NCBI GenBank assembly: GCA_963832725.1
Contig: CAWHVG010000003.1
Location: 186,001 to 250,000, forward strand
DNA length: 64,000 nucleotides
Direction of reading: 5' to 3'
Source: JAEZBP01 sp963832725
GTDB lineage: Bacteria; Myxococcota_A; Polyangia; Polyangiales; Sandaracinaceae
Under the pieces are notes generated by a model, which was not told where the DNA came from, searched no databases, and saw only the letters and a program-made list of their open reading frames with translations. The translations under genes were made by a program, and so were the position numbers. Position 1 is the first letter of the stretch, and the number at the start of each line of letters is the position of its first letter. This document shows, piece by piece, positions 17,857 through 27,827 of this stretch.

Positions 17857-19999
17857 TCAGCTCTCCTGGAGGCGCTCGGCGAGGCGGCAGTAGGAGCGGC
17901 TGGAGCCGATGGTGCGGGCGGCGCGGGCCACGGCGCGCTCGTCGCCGACGATGACCGCCAAGCGCTTGGCCCGCGTGACGGCCGTGTAGAGGAGCGCGCG
18001 CGAGAGGAGCACGTGGTGGGCGCCGTGCATGACCACCACCACGGCCGGGAACTCGGAGCCCTGCGACTTGTGGATGGTCGAGGCGTAGGAGAGCGTGAGC
18101 GCGTCGAGCGCGTCGCTCTCGTAGCTGCGCAGGCCGGAGTCGAAGTTGACGTAGGTCACGCCGTCCTCCACCCGCTGCACCCAGCCGATGTCGCCGTTGA
18201 AGACCTCGCGCTCATAGTCGTTGCGGAGCTGCATGACCTTGTCGCCGGGGCGGAAGACGGCGCGCGCCGACGCGGTGGTGGGGTTGAGCTCGGCCTGGAG
18301 CACCTCGTTGAGCCGCTCGGTGCCCAGTGAGCCGCGCCGCATCGGGACCAGCACCTGCACGTCGCGCCGCGCGTCGAGCCCGTACGCCTTGGGGATCCGC
18401 GCCAGCGTCGAGAGAAGGCGCTCCACCACCGCCGCGGGCTCGCGGGACCGGATCAGGAAGAGGTCGCCGGGTCCCTGCTCGCCGCGCGGCGTGGGCTGCG
18501 GCAGGCGCCCGTGCAGGATCGAGTGGGCGCCGCGGACGATCGCGCTCTTCTGGGCCTGACGGAAGACGCGATCGAGCCGGACCACCGGCGCGCGCTCCGA
18601 GCGGATGAGCTCGCGCAGGACCTGCCCCGCCCCGACCGGCGGGAGCTGATCGACGTCGCCCACGAGCACCAGGCTCGCGCTCGGAGGCACCGCGTCGAGG
18701 AGCGCGCGGGCGAGCATCAGGTCGAGCATCGACGCCTCGTCGACCAGCACCAGATCCGTGTCGAGGGGGCTCGTCGCGTCGCGGTTGAAGCTGCCGGTGG
18801 CCGGGCTCCACTCGAGCAGGCGGTGGATCGTGCTCGCCTCGCGGCCGCTCGCCTCGCTCATCCGCTTGGCCGCCCGGCCGGTGGGCGCGCAGAGCGTGAC
18901 CCGCAGCTCCAGCTCCTCGTGGGCCTGGACGATGGCCTCCACCGTCGTCGTCTTGCCCGTGCCGGGGCCGCCGGTCAGCACCATCAGCCCGCTCTGCAAG
19001 GCCGTGGTCACCGCGTACTTCTGGAGCTCGCTCAGGTGGTCGGGGACGACCAGGTTCGCCGCCGCCTCGCTCCGTCCCGCGCGCGGGCGGGCGAGGGCGG
19101 TCAGGCGCTCGCCGGCGCGCACTTCGGCGCGGTGGAGTGGCGGCGCGTAGACGCGGTCCTCCTCGGTGACCAGCATCTCGCGGGCGGCGAGCGTCTCGAC
19201 CGCCGCGTCGACGAGGTCGCTCGGCACCTCCAGCCGCGCCGCTCGCGCGCGCAGCTCTTCGCGGGGGAGGTACACGTGCCCGTCGTCGGCGCCACGACCG
19301 ACGAGATGGAGCACCGCGCCCGCTGCCCGGCGCGGGTCTTCCACTCCGATGCCCTCCGCGCGCCCGATCTCGATCGGCGGTGCGGAAGCCGATCCCGCTC
19401 ACCTCCTCGGCGGCCAGGTAGGGATCGTCCTTGAGCACCTGCACGGTGCGCGGGCCGTATTTCTTGATGAGCTTGCGCGCGAGCGCCGGGCCGAGCCCCA
19501 CCGAGTGCAGAAAGCTCAGCGTCTCGGCCTCGGCGCGCCGCGAGCGCACCGCCTCGCTGATCGCCTCGGCCCGCTGCTTGCCGATCCCCGGCACCTCGCG
19601 CAGGCGGGCGCTCTGGGTGGTGATCACGTCGAGCGTGCGGTCGCCGAACTGACCGACCAGCCGCTGCGCGAGCTGCTTGCCGATGCCCGGGATGAGCCCG
19701 GAGCCGAGGTAGCGCACCAGGCCGTTCTTCGTGGTCGGCAGGACCGGCGTCCAACCCACCGCGCGGAAGCGGCGGCCGAACTTGGCGTGCTCTTCCCAGC
19801 GGCCGCGAAAGCGCGCGTCCTCGCCCGGACCGAGGCTCGCGACGTCGCCGACGACCACGATCTCCTCGGCGTTGGCCTCACGCTCGACCGAGAGCACGGC
19901 GAAGCGCCCGTCCGCGCTCGCCCAGCGCCGCTCGCGCACCGTCCCCTGCACGATGTCCTCGTCGCGGGCGCGGGGCGTGAACGGCAGGCTCTCGTTCAT
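17857..19999 (-). CDS. recD2: RecD2-type superfamily 1 DNA helicase (one frameshift)
   Basis: About 713 residues across one shift near 19370-19376. The N-terminal part from the ATG at 19999 has an OB-like region (VVVGDVASLGPGEDARF) and helix-hairpin-helix repeats (LIPGIGKQLAQRLV, EVPGIGKQRAEAI), then GIGFRTADE before the break. The remainder contains Walker A GGPGTGKTTTVEAI, LVDEASMLDL (Walker B), GDVDQLPPVGAG and the C-terminal UvrD-like motif TIHKSQGSEFPAVVV and YTAVTRAK. RecD2 is a 5'-3' helicase acting in DNA repair without RecBC. The start overlaps the stop of the upstream lipoprotein gene by 4 nt. The shift occurs where one base within GCCGATCGAGATC must go to restore ADEI. Confidence 0.92.
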
Positions 20000-21609
20000 G
20001 GGGACGATTCGACCCCCGGAGTGCATGTGTCTGCAACCTCGAAGAGGCTCGGGTCGCCGGATTGCTCGTCGTCGCCGACCCGGACCAGACAGTGGCCGGG
20101 GCCGGTCTCGACCGCCGGCGTGGCCGAGAGCCGGTGCAGCGACTCGTCGCGCAGGTAGAGCGCCTCGCCCGCGTTGGTGATGCCGCCGGTGGCCAACGAG
20201 CGGCCCACGCGCACGAGCGGGACGGCGGCCGGGACGGGCGGATCGGAGGGATCCTCGGGATCGAAGCCGTCGGCCACCAAGAGCGCGCGCTGGCCGGGCG
20301 CGAGGATCTGCGAGCGCGGGACCGCGTCGCCCTCGGAGTCGACGCGATCGGAGATGGAGAGGCCGAGCAGGTCCACCGGCATGGCGCCGTAGTTTAGTAC
20401 CTCGACGTACTCCTGCCGCGGCTCGGGACCGAGCGGGTCCGAGCGGACCTCCACGATGGACACGGTCGACAACGACTCGGTGGTGTGGAGCGTGAGTGGC
20501 GTCTCGACCACCTGCTCGCCGAGATCGGTGACGCGCAGCACGGCGTCGAGCTCGGTGTCGGGCGGGAGGGCGTCCACGGCCAACGTGGCGCTCCCGCGCG
20601 GTGCCACGTCGAGCAGCGTGCGGCCGGCGATCGAGAGCGCCACGCGGACGGGCTCGCTGGCCTGCATGCGGAGCACGAGGTGCGCGTCGTCGGCCAGCAC
20701 GCAGCCGCCGGCCTCGAGCGGCTGCTCGTCCAGCCCACAGGTCAGAGGCAGCAGCATCGGCGCCGGGTCGGCATCGCTCTCCGAGGTGGTGAAGCGCGCT
20801 TCCCAGGGTCCGACCGGCGCGCCGGTGGCGTCGACGACCTGCTCGCTCACGCGCAGTCGATAGTCGCCGCCGGCCGCCAGCGATGCGCCCGGCTCGAAGC
20901 TCGCGCACCAGCCGTCCGTCCAGCCGGCGACCTCGCAGGGCATCGGTCGGGCGACCCCGTCGACGCTCCCGTCTTCGCCCTCGACCAGCGTGAGCCCGTC
21001 GCGGAGGCCGTCGACCGGCCCGTCGAAGCGCACCGCCAGACGCGCGATGTCCCGCGGCACCGCCGCCGCTTCGTCGGGCGGCCAGGAGGCGGTGACGGTC
21101 GCACCGGCCTCCGGCGCGTCGCTGACGACGAGCATCTCGGTGAAGGGCGCCTCCAAGGTGAGTCCGCTGGCCGCGCCGCGCATCCACGTGCCCACGCCGA
21201 CCGACACGACGGCGCCGGGGTCGAGGCGGGCGTCGGGAGCGAGCACCCAGCCGGTCTCGGCGCCGTCGGGCGTCGCGAGGATTCGGTCCATGGTCGCCAC
21301 CCGGAGCGGCTTGCGGCCCAGATCGTCGATCAGGTCCGCGTCCGGCGGACCGGCGAAGAGCCAGATCGGCGGCGGCTCCTCGTCCGGCGCCTCCGAGAGC
21401 GTCACGCGGATCAGTGGGCTCCGCGGGATGCCGCCAGGTGCGTAGGCGCCCGCGTGGCGATCCGACACGTCGACGGACGTCACGCTCGGGGGCGAGTCGG
21501 GTCCGGCGTCGGTGCCTCCGTCCGCGCTCGCGTCGACGGCGACCTGGGGCGGGATTTCCAGGCATGCGGAGAGGAACAGGGCGAGGGTGGAGGAGAGGAA
21601 GCGTCGCAT
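19996..21609 (-). CDS. lipoprotein with Ig-like domains and a C-terminal lamin-tail domain
   Basis: A 537-residue protein with lipoprotein signal MRRFLSSTLALFLSAC. An Asp/Ala-rich linker, several Ig/Big-like beta segments (RLAVRFDGPVDGL, YRLRVSEQVVDATG) and a C-terminal lamin-tail domain (SIVEVRSDPLGPEPRQEYVEVLNYG, LLGLSISDRV, LAPGQRALLVA) can be seen. Lamin-tail domains occur in secreted bacterial proteins and are thought to mediate binding at the cell surface. Its stop overlaps the recD2 start, so the two are probably cotranscribed though functionally unrelated. Confidence 0.82.
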   Translation of the reverse strand: MRRFLSSTLALFLSACLEIPPQVAVDASADGGTDAGPDSPPSVTSVDVSDRHAGAYAPGGIPRSPLIRVTLSEAPDEEPPPIWLFAGPPDADLIDDLGRKPLRVATMDRILATPDGAETGWVLAPDARLDPGAVVSVGVGTWMRGAASGLTLEAPFTEMLVVSDAPEAGATVTASWPPDEAAAVPRDIARLAVRFDGPVDGLRDGLTLVEGEDGSVDGVARPMPCEVAGWTDGWCASFEPGASLAAGGDYRLRVSEQVVDATGAPVGPWEARFTTSESDADPAPMLLPLTCGLDEQPLEAGGCVLADDAHLVLRMQASEPVRVALSIAGRTLLDVAPRGSATLAVDALPPDTELDAVLRVTDLGEQVVETPLTLHTTESLSTVSIVEVRSDPLGPEPRQEYVEVLNYGAMPVDLLGLSISDRVDSEGDAVPRSQILAPGQRALLVADGFDPEDPSDPPVPAAVPLVRVGRSLATGGITNAGEALYLRDESLHRLSATPAVETGPGHCLVRVGDDEQSGDPSLFEVADTCTPGVESSP

Positions 21610-22302
21610 GGCGCTAGCTCATCGGACCGCGGCGCCGATCGTTGCGCGTTCTGCCGGATCGGAGACTGTGGCGAGCTTCCCTCGGGGTGGACCGACGAGG
21701 TGCGGGCGCTCTGCATGCGCCGAGACGCCCCCGTTTCGGTTCCGGGTTCGGGCTCCGCGCTCGCTGCCCGTTCGGTGACGTCCTGCCCGGCGGATGGAGC
21801 GAACCCGTGACGCCCGGGTGGGCGTGTTGGGCGGGTCCTGCCTTGGCGCTATCCTTCCGTGCGTGCGGAAGGCGCCAAGACGGAGGCGTCCTCGATGACG
21901 CCGGGGGGCGCAGCGCGGGCGCCGCAGAACTCGCGGGTGCGTGGGCGTTTCGCGCATGCGGGGCGGCCATCGTCGACGACGCTCGACTGCTGCGCTTCGA
22001 CGGTGGTGAGCCTGCCTGCGTGCCGTGCGGCGGGCTCTCGAGGGCCAGGGCCTCACAGCTCTTCTCTTCGCTGGCGTGCGAGCTGGGCGGGCTACTTCGC
22101 ATCCGGCGTGGTGCGCAGCGATGCGGCGGATCCGAGGGCGCGCGACGCCGGGGGCCGCCCCGCGCGTTCGTTCGCGTCGTGGACGAGGGGCGGGGTCGTG
22201 GCGAGCGTTCGTGACGTCGGCGCGGCGACAGTGTGCGGGGAGACGATGGACGTGTTCGAAGCGACGTGCTCGTCGTGAGGAGGATGGCGTGAGGTCTCGA
22301 CC
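21610..22302 (+). other. 693-nt intergenic region without a convincing gene
   Basis: Divergent promoter space between the lamin-tail lipoprotein (minus) and the HNH gene (plus). Several open frames exist on both strands, but their translations are Arg/Ala/Gly/Ser-rich, lack recognisable domains and mirror each other as expected of high-GC shadows. No clear RNA gene or repeat was seen. Confidence 0.5.
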
Positions 22303-22953
22303 ATGGTGAGCGCCGCGTTGGCGATGGGGGCCCGGAGCATGGACGGCGCGGCGGAGATCGAGCGCACGGGGCTGCGCTCGCCGGTGCTGGTGCTCAATCG
22401 AAGCTACCAGCCGGTTCGGATCACCGACGCCCAACACGGCTTCTCCATGCTCTATCTCGGGCGGGCGCGCGCGCTCGACCACACCTACGAGCCGCACGAC
22501 TTCCACGCCTGGGCGGCGCGCGAGCCGGGTGACGAGGAGGAGGCCATCGGCACGCCCACGGGCCGCGTCTGCATCCCGCGGATCCTGCTGCTGCTGGACT
22601 ACAACCGCGTCCCGCGCGCGCCGCTGCGCCTCTCGCGCCGGCACGTCTACATGCGCGACGAATACACCTGTCAGTACTGCGGGATCCGGCCCGGTGTGAA
22701 GGAGCTCAACCTCGACCACGTCGTGCCGCGCTCGCGGGGCGGGCGCTCCACCTGGGAGAACCTCGTCACCTCCTGCCGCACCTGCAATCTTCGGAAGGGG
22801 TGGGCGACGCCGGAGGAGTGCGGGATGCGCCCGTGCAAGCGCCCCGTGCGTCCGAGCTGGAGCATGGCGTTGTCGTTGGCCGCCCAGCGGCGGCGCTTCC
22901 GCGAGTGGGAGCCGTTCTTGGCGGTGGTGCTGCCGCTCGGCCGGGCCGAGTAG
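22303..22953 (+). CDS. HNH endonuclease family protein
   Basis: A 216-residue protein with a C-terminal HNH domain. A zinc pair CQYCG is followed by the catalytic LDHVVPRSRGGRSTWENLVTSC (D-H, N) and a second pair CRTCN. The N-terminal part (VLVLNRSYQPVRITDAQHGFSMLYLGRA) is typical of the widespread small HNH proteins found in many proteobacteria, whose cellular role is unclear. No toxin, phage or restriction partner is next to it. ATG at 22303; an internal ATG at MDGAAE is an alternative start. Confidence 0.9.
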   Translation: MVSAALAMGARSMDGAAEIERTGLRSPVLVLNRSYQPVRITDAQHGFSMLYLGRARALDHTYEPHDFHAWAAREPGDEEEAIGTPTGRVCIPRILLLLDYNRVPRAPLRLSRRHVYMRDEYTCQYCGIRPGVKELNLDHVVPRSRGGRSTWENLVTSCRTCNLRKGWATPEECGMRPCKRPVRPSWSMALSLAAQRRRFREWEPFLAVVLPLGRAE

Positions 22954-23011
22954 GTCGCGCCGCGCGCCGTTTGCGCCTACCGGGGCGCGCTGATACAGAG
23001 CCCGCCCGGCG

Positions 23012-24607
23012 ATGACCAACGGTGGCGAGCGAGAGTCCGACGAGGAGATCCTCCTCTTCCGCGAGCCCGGGGACGAGGACGAGGGCCCGCCCACGCAGCC
23101 GCGGGCGACCTTGCCCGCCAGGCTGCTCTCGGTCACCGGCGCCAAGGGTGGCGTCGGCAAGAGCGTGCTGGCGGCGAACCTCGCCGTGTACCTGGCGTCG
23201 ATCGGCCGCCGGGTGGTCCTCGCCGACGCCGACGCGGGCGGCGCCAACCTGCACACGCTGCTCGGGGTGCGGCGACCGGTGCGGCGTCCGCCACAGAGCG
23301 ACGAGGACGGCGAGGGGCCGAGCGTCCCGGTGATCGTCGACACGCTGGTGCCGGGCCTGCGCCTCTACCACGTGGGGCTGGACGAGGCGGCGGTGGGAGA
23401 GACCCGCCGCACGCGACGTCATCAGCTCGAGGGCAAGCTGCGCGCCCTGGACGCCGACTACGTGGTCGTCGATCTGGGCGCCGGCACCTCGAGCGGCCTG
23501 CTCGACTTCCACCTCGCCGCCGACATCTCGGTCTTCGTCACGCTCCCCGAGCCGACGGCGATTGAGAACACCTACCGCTTCGTCCGCTACGCGTTCGTGC
23601 GGCATCTTCGCCGACGCGTCGCGGATGCGGAGACCCGCCGCACGCTGATCGGCAAGATCCAGGAGCTCGGCGCGGCGCCGCCGCCGCTGGACCTGTGGCG
23701 GCGGCTGGAGGACGACGGCGATCCGCTCGCCGAGTCCGTGCGCGACTGGATGGAGGCGTTCTCGCCCTGCATGGTGCTCAACCAGAGCCGGCTGAGGGCG
23801 GACCTCGAGCTCGGCGAGGCCATCCGCACGGCATCCCGCCGCCGGCTCGGCGTGAGCGTCGATTACCTCGGGCACATCGACTACGACGACACGGTCTGGA
23901 GCTCGGTGCGGCTGCGCCGCCTGCTCCTCATCGAGACGCCCGGCACCAAGTCGGCCAAGAGCATCGAGAAGATCGCGCGGCGGCTCCTGGCGATCGAGTC
24001 CGGCAAGGCCCGGCGTCGCAACGCGCGGGTGGTGCCGCCGGAGAGCCACCACGACCTCCTCGGGGTCGAGCGCGGCGCGACCGACGAGGAGATCCGGCGG
24101 GCATTCAAGCGCGGCAAGGAGATCTACTCCCCCGACGCGCTCGCTTGCTATGGGCTCTTCGAGCCGGACGAGCTGGACAAGGTGCGGATGCGCCTCGAAG
24201 AGGCGTACGACGTGCTCCTGGATCCGGCGCGCCGCCGTCCCTACGAGCTGAGCGTCTTTCCGATCGACGAGGACGAGGAGGAGGAGACGCCCGTGGAGCG
24301 CGAGCGGCGCGAGCTGCCGCCGGCGCCCGAGATCACGCCCGACACCGAGTTCAACGGCGTCCTGATCCGTCAAGTGCGCGAGTCGCAGGGCGTGGAGCTG
24401 AGGGACGTCTGCAACCGCACCAAGGTCGGGATGCCCTACCTCAAGGCCATCGAGGACGAGGACTACGGCGCGCTGCCGGCGCCGGTGTACGTGCGCGGGT
24501 TCGTGGCCGAGCTGGCGAAGTTCCTCCGCCTCGACGCGACGCAGGTCAGCCGCACCTACGTCAAGCGCTACCGTCGCTATCTGGAAGAGCGCGGGGAGGC
24601 GCCGTGA
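23012..24607 (+). CDS. MinD/ParA-type ATPase fused to a J-like domain and a RodZ-type helix-turn-helix
   Basis: A 531-residue three-part protein. Residues 38-330 form a MinD/FlhG-like ATPase with deviant Walker A TGAKGGVGKS and VVVDLGAG. Residues 346-415 resemble a DnaJ J-domain (HDLLGVERGATDEEIRRAFK ... EEAYDVLLDPARRRPYE), but HPD is S373-P-D, so DnaK stimulation is doubtful. Residues 446-520 form a RodZ/HTH_25-like domain (LIRQVRESQGVELRDVCNRT, PAPVYVRGFVAELAKFL). No transmembrane segment follows, unlike RodZ. The combination suggests spatial organisation or cytoskeleton-linked regulation. It lies upstream of maf-yggS with about 150 nt spacing. Confidence 0.85.
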   Translation: MTNGGERESDEEILLFREPGDEDEGPPTQPRATLPARLLSVTGAKGGVGKSVLAANLAVYLASIGRRVVLADADAGGANLHTLLGVRRPVRRPPQSDEDGEGPSVPVIVDTLVPGLRLYHVGLDEAAVGETRRTRRHQLEGKLRALDADYVVVDLGAGTSSGLLDFHLAADISVFVTLPEPTAIENTYRFVRYAFVRHLRRRVADAETRRTLIGKIQELGAAPPPLDLWRRLEDDGDPLAESVRDWMEAFSPCMVLNQSRLRADLELGEAIRTASRRRLGVSVDYLGHIDYDDTVWSSVRLRRLLLIETPGTKSAKSIEKIARRLLAIESGKARRRNARVVPPESHHDLLGVERGATDEEIRRAFKRGKEIYSPDALACYGLFEPDELDKVRMRLEEAYDVLLDPARRRPYELSVFPIDEDEEEETPVERERRELPPAPEITPDTEFNGVLIRQVRESQGVELRDVCNRTKVGMPYLKAIEDEDYGALPAPVYVRGFVAELAKFLRLDATQVSRTYVKRYRRYLEERGEAP

Positions 24608-24758
24608 GCCTAGAGCGCATCTCACAACCTCTCCCGTCGCCTCGCCGGCGGGATGGGGCCCATCCGCGGCCCGTCGTTCCTCGACGATACGTTGCATCGC
24701 CTCGTCGCGCCGGACCACGGCTGGACCCATCGCGCTCGGCGATGCTCGGTCCGCGGCT

Positions 24759-25358
24759 ATGAGATGCGCTCTGGTGCTGGCGTCGGCGTCGCCCCGGCGG
24801 CGCGAGATCCTGGACACGCTCGGCATCGCGTTCGAGGTGATCCCGAGCGGCGCGGACGAAGATCCTCGGCCGGACGAGACGCCCGATGCGCTCGCGCGGC
24901 GGCTCGCCACGGACAAGGCCCTCGAGGTCTCGAAGCGGGCGGGAGCGCGCTTCGTGCTGGGCGCCGACACGGTGGTGGTCGCCGACGGCGTCATGCTCGC
25001 GAAGCCGGTGGACGACGAGGACGGGCGCCGGATGCTGCGCGCGCTCGCGGGACGCTGGCACGAGGTGATCACCGGCGTGGCGCTGGCGCGGGATGGAGCG
25101 TTGCTCGAGGCGCTCTCGGTCGTGACCCGTGTCCACGTGATCGAGTTGGACGCGGCGCGCATCGACCGCTACGTGGCGACCGGGGAGGGCCGCGACAAGG
25201 CCGGCGGCTATGCCGTGCAGGGGATCGCGTCGGGGCTCTGCGATCGCATCGAGGGCTCCTACAGCACGGTCGTCGGGCTGCCGGCGGCGGAGACGGTGGC
25301 GTTGCTCGAGCGCCACGGCGCGCTCTCGGGGTGGCCCGCTTCGGAGCAGGAATCGTGA
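24759..25358 (+). CDS. maf: Maf-family nucleoside triphosphate pyrophosphatase
   Basis: A 199-residue Maf/YceF/YhdE protein. The N-terminal LASASPRRREIL, central LGADTVV with the catalytic Asp, and DKAGGYAVQGIA are diagnostic. These enzymes hydrolyse non-canonical or methylated nucleotides (dTTP/UTP/pseudo-UTP groups) and have been linked to septum control. Its TGA overlaps the GTG of yggS (GTGA), indicating translational coupling. Confidence 0.95.
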   Translation: MRCALVLASASPRRREILDTLGIAFEVIPSGADEDPRPDETPDALARRLATDKALEVSKRAGARFVLGADTVVVADGVMLAKPVDDEDGRRMLRALAGRWHEVITGVALARDGALLEALSVVTRVHVIELDAARIDRYVATGEGRDKAGGYAVQGIASGLCDRIEGSYSTVVGLPAAETVALLERHGALSGWPASEQES

Positions 25359-26032
25359 GCCGCGTCGCCGATGGGTTGGCGGCGGTGCGCGAGCGCATCG
25401 AGGCGGCCTGCGCTGGCGCGGGCCGCTCGCCGGACGGGGTGACGCTGGTCGCCGTCTCGAAGGTGCACCCCGCCCAGGCCGTTCGCGACGCGTACGCCGC
25501 CGGGCAGCGGGTGTTCGGTGAGAACTACGTGCAGGAGCTCGCCGACAAGGCGGAGGCGCTCGCGGAGCTCGCCGACCTCCGCTGGCACTTCATCGGCCAT
25601 CTGCAGCGCAACAAGGTCAAGCAAGTGGCCCGCGTCGGCGCGGTGGTGGAGACGGTCGACTCCGCCCGGCTGGCCGGCGAGCTCGACAAGCGCGCCGCCT
25701 CGGAGGGGCAGGTGCTGCCGGTCCTGCTCCAGGTGAACGTCGCCGGCGAGGCGCAGAAGTCCGGCTGCGCGCCCGAGGCGCTTTCGGCGCTGGTGGCGGA
25801 GGTCCGCGCGATGCCGAATCTCACGCTGCGGGGGCTGATGACCATCCCGCCGCTGGGCGAAGCGCCCGAGGCGAGCCGTCCCTTCTTCGCGCGCCTGCGC
25901 GAGCTCGCCGCCGTCCACCATGTCGAAGAGCTCTCCATGGGGATGAGCGCGGACCTCGAGGTGGCGATCGAGGAGGGGGCGACGATCGTCCGCGTGGGCA
26001 CGGCCATCTTCGGCTCGCGCCCGTCGCGCTGA
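25355..26032 (+). CDS. yggS: YggS/PROSC family pyridoxal phosphate homeostasis protein
   Basis: A 225-residue PLP-binding single-domain TIM barrel. VTLVAVSKVHP carries the PLP lysine; FGENYVQELADKAE, WHFIGHLQRNKVK and LSMGMSADLEVAIEEGATIVRVGTAIFG are all family signatures. It balances PLP and amino acid/keto acid pools. The GTG at 25355 was chosen because it overlaps the maf stop and matches the family start; the long upstream frame is a shadow of maf. Confidence 0.96.
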   Translation: MSRVADGLAAVRERIEAACAGAGRSPDGVTLVAVSKVHPAQAVRDAYAAGQRVFGENYVQELADKAEALAELADLRWHFIGHLQRNKVKQVARVGAVVETVDSARLAGELDKRAASEGQVLPVLLQVNVAGEAQKSGCAPEALSALVAEVRAMPNLTLRGLMTIPPLGEAPEASRPFFARLRELAAVHHVEELSMGMSADLEVAIEEGATIVRVGTAIFGSRPSR

Positions 26033-26130
26033 TCGCGAAAGACACGCTGACGGTCGCGCCGGCCATCTTCGGTCCGGCAACACATGGTCCGGCTGCGTCG
26101 ACGTGCTGACCCGCGAGCGACTCGACGGCC

Positions 26131-26450
26131 GTCGACAGGCTCGAAATCACGCCCGGGTGGCCGGAGAGGCTGCCGACAGGCTCGGGAGCCACCCTTAGGT
26201 GGTGAAACGGCTGTCGACAGGCTCGAAATCACGTACAGGTGGCCGGAAGGGCTGCCGACAGGCTCGGGAGCCACCCGTAGGTGGTGAAACGGCTGTCGAC
26301 AGGCTCGAAATCACGCCCAGGTGGCCCGAGAGGCTGCCGACAGGCTCGGAAACCACCTGTAGGTGGTGAAACGGCTGTCGACAGGCGCTGTCGACAGGCT
26401 CGAAATTACGCCCAGGTGGCCCGAGAGGCTGCCGACAAGCTCGGAATCAC
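26131..26450. repeat. tandem repeat array with exact 41-nt period (two alternating unit types)
   Basis: The core GYCGACAGGCTCG (last copy GCCGACAAGCTCG) recurs at 26131, 26172, 26213, 26254, 26295, 26336 and 26377, each 41 nt apart. A 13-nt partial duplication follows, then copies at 26390 and 26431 resume the 41-nt step. Units alternate: type A continues GAAATCACG ... CAGGTGG, while type B continues GGGAGCCACC-NNTA-GGTGG, a short hairpin of 5 bp with a 4-nt loop. The real higher-order unit is therefore 82 nt. The array fills the gap between the convergent yggS and M24 peptidase genes. The rest of 26033-26463 holds nothing else recognisable. Confidence 0.92.
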
Positions 26451-26463
26451 GTACGAGCTGCCG

Positions 26464-27770
26464 TCAGCGCTCGGCGAGGATCTTCTCGGTCTCGTCCGGC
26501 GCCTTCGGGATGGCGGCCGTCAGGTTCTCGTAGCCATCCTCGGTCACGAGGATGTCGTCCTCGATCCGCACGCCGATGCCGCGCCACCGCACGTCGACCT
26601 CGGCGTCGACGCCGATGTAGATGCCGGGTTCGACGGTCAGCACCATGCCGGGCTCGAGCGGCCGCGGCTCGCCATGCCGCGAGTAGGTGCCGACGTCGTG
26701 GACGTCCATGCCGAGCCAGTGGCTGGTGCGGTGCATGTAGAAGGCCTTGTGGAGCTCCTTTTCGATCGCTCGATCGACGGGGCCCTCCACGAGGCCGAGC
26801 TCGACCAGGCCCGATGTGATCCGCGGACGGCGACGTCGTGGATCCCGTCGAGCGTGATGCCCGGACGGACGGCCTCGATGCACGCTTCCTGCGCCCGCAG
26901 GACCAGCTCGTAGATGGCTCGCTGCGCCTCGCTGAAGCGCCCGCCGACCGGGAAGGTTCGCGTGACGTCGCAGGCGTAGTACTCGAGCTCGGCGCCGGCA
27001 TCGATCAAGAGCAGCTCGCCCTCGTCCATGCGCCGGTCGTTCTTCCGGTGGTGCAGGATGGTCGCGTTGGGCCCGCTGCCGACGATGGAGCCGTACGCGG
27101 GGCGCTCGCTCCCGCCGGCGCGGAACACGCGGAGGATCTCCGCCTCCACCTGGTACTCGTACGCGCCGGGAACGGCGGCCTTCATCGCCGCCAGGTGCGC
27201 CTGCCGCGTGACCTCCGCCGCCCGTCGCATGACCGCGATCTCGGCTGCTTCCTTGTGCAGTCGGTGCTCGTGGAGGTGACGGCCGGGATCGACCAGCTCG
27301 GTCGGGAAGTCCTTTCCGAGGCGATGGCGTCGCCGGGCCATCTCCAGGGCCGCGACGATGCGCGCGTCCATCCCGGCGTCGCGGCCGAGCCGGTAGAGCA
27401 AGCGCTCGGCCCCCGACAGGTACTCCACCAGCTTGGCGTCGAGCTCGCGGACTTCGAACGCGACGTCGGCGCCGAAGTCGGCCACCGCTCCGTCGACGCC
27501 GGTCCGCGGTCCGTCCCAGATCTCGCGCGAGGGATTGCGCGGGCGCACCAGAAGCACGGTCTCGTGCTCGTCGTGGGCGTTGGTCAGCACGAGCACGCTC
27601 TCGGGCTCGTCCAGCCCGGTCAGGTAGAAGAAGTCGCTCTCCTGCCGATAGTCGTGCTCGACGTCGTTGTTGCGGATGGCGACGGGCGCGCTCGGGATGA
27701 CGGCCACCGCGCGCTCGCCCATCTCGGCGAGCAGCCGCCGGCGGCGGGCCTCGAAGATGCCGGAGTCCAT
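26464..27770 (-). CDS. M24 metallopeptidase, Xaa-Pro aminopeptidase type (one frameshift)
   Basis: About 435 residues. The N-terminal aminopeptidase-P domain (EHDYRQESDFFYLTGL) is followed by the pita-bread catalytic domain. Metal ligands are visible as LLIDAGAE, YYACDVTRTFP, then after a one-base loss near 26826-26830 HWLGMDVHDVG, LTVEPGIYI and GIGVRIEDDILVT. The missing base lies in GTCCGC-GGATC, where an extra C restores RRITSGLVELG. Such enzymes remove N-terminal residues before proline. It is the third gene in the minus-strand series with the NRPS and the peptidase-like protein (57 nt gap), so it may process a peptide or self-protect, but housekeeping function is equally likely. Confidence 0.93.
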
Positions 27771-27827
27771 GTCGGGCGCAGCCTAGCAGTGAGCATCGAG
27801 CCCTGCGAAGCGTTCGCGGGGCCGGCT

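Noticed and set aside
21619..22278. Small genes in the 693-nt gap before the HNH nuclease
   Set aside because: Competing frames on both strands, no recognisable domain and no convincing ribosome binding site.
26131..26450. Possible CRISPR array
   Set aside because: Spacing is regular, but the segments between the cores are also repeated (two alternating types), not unique spacers, and no cas genes are present.
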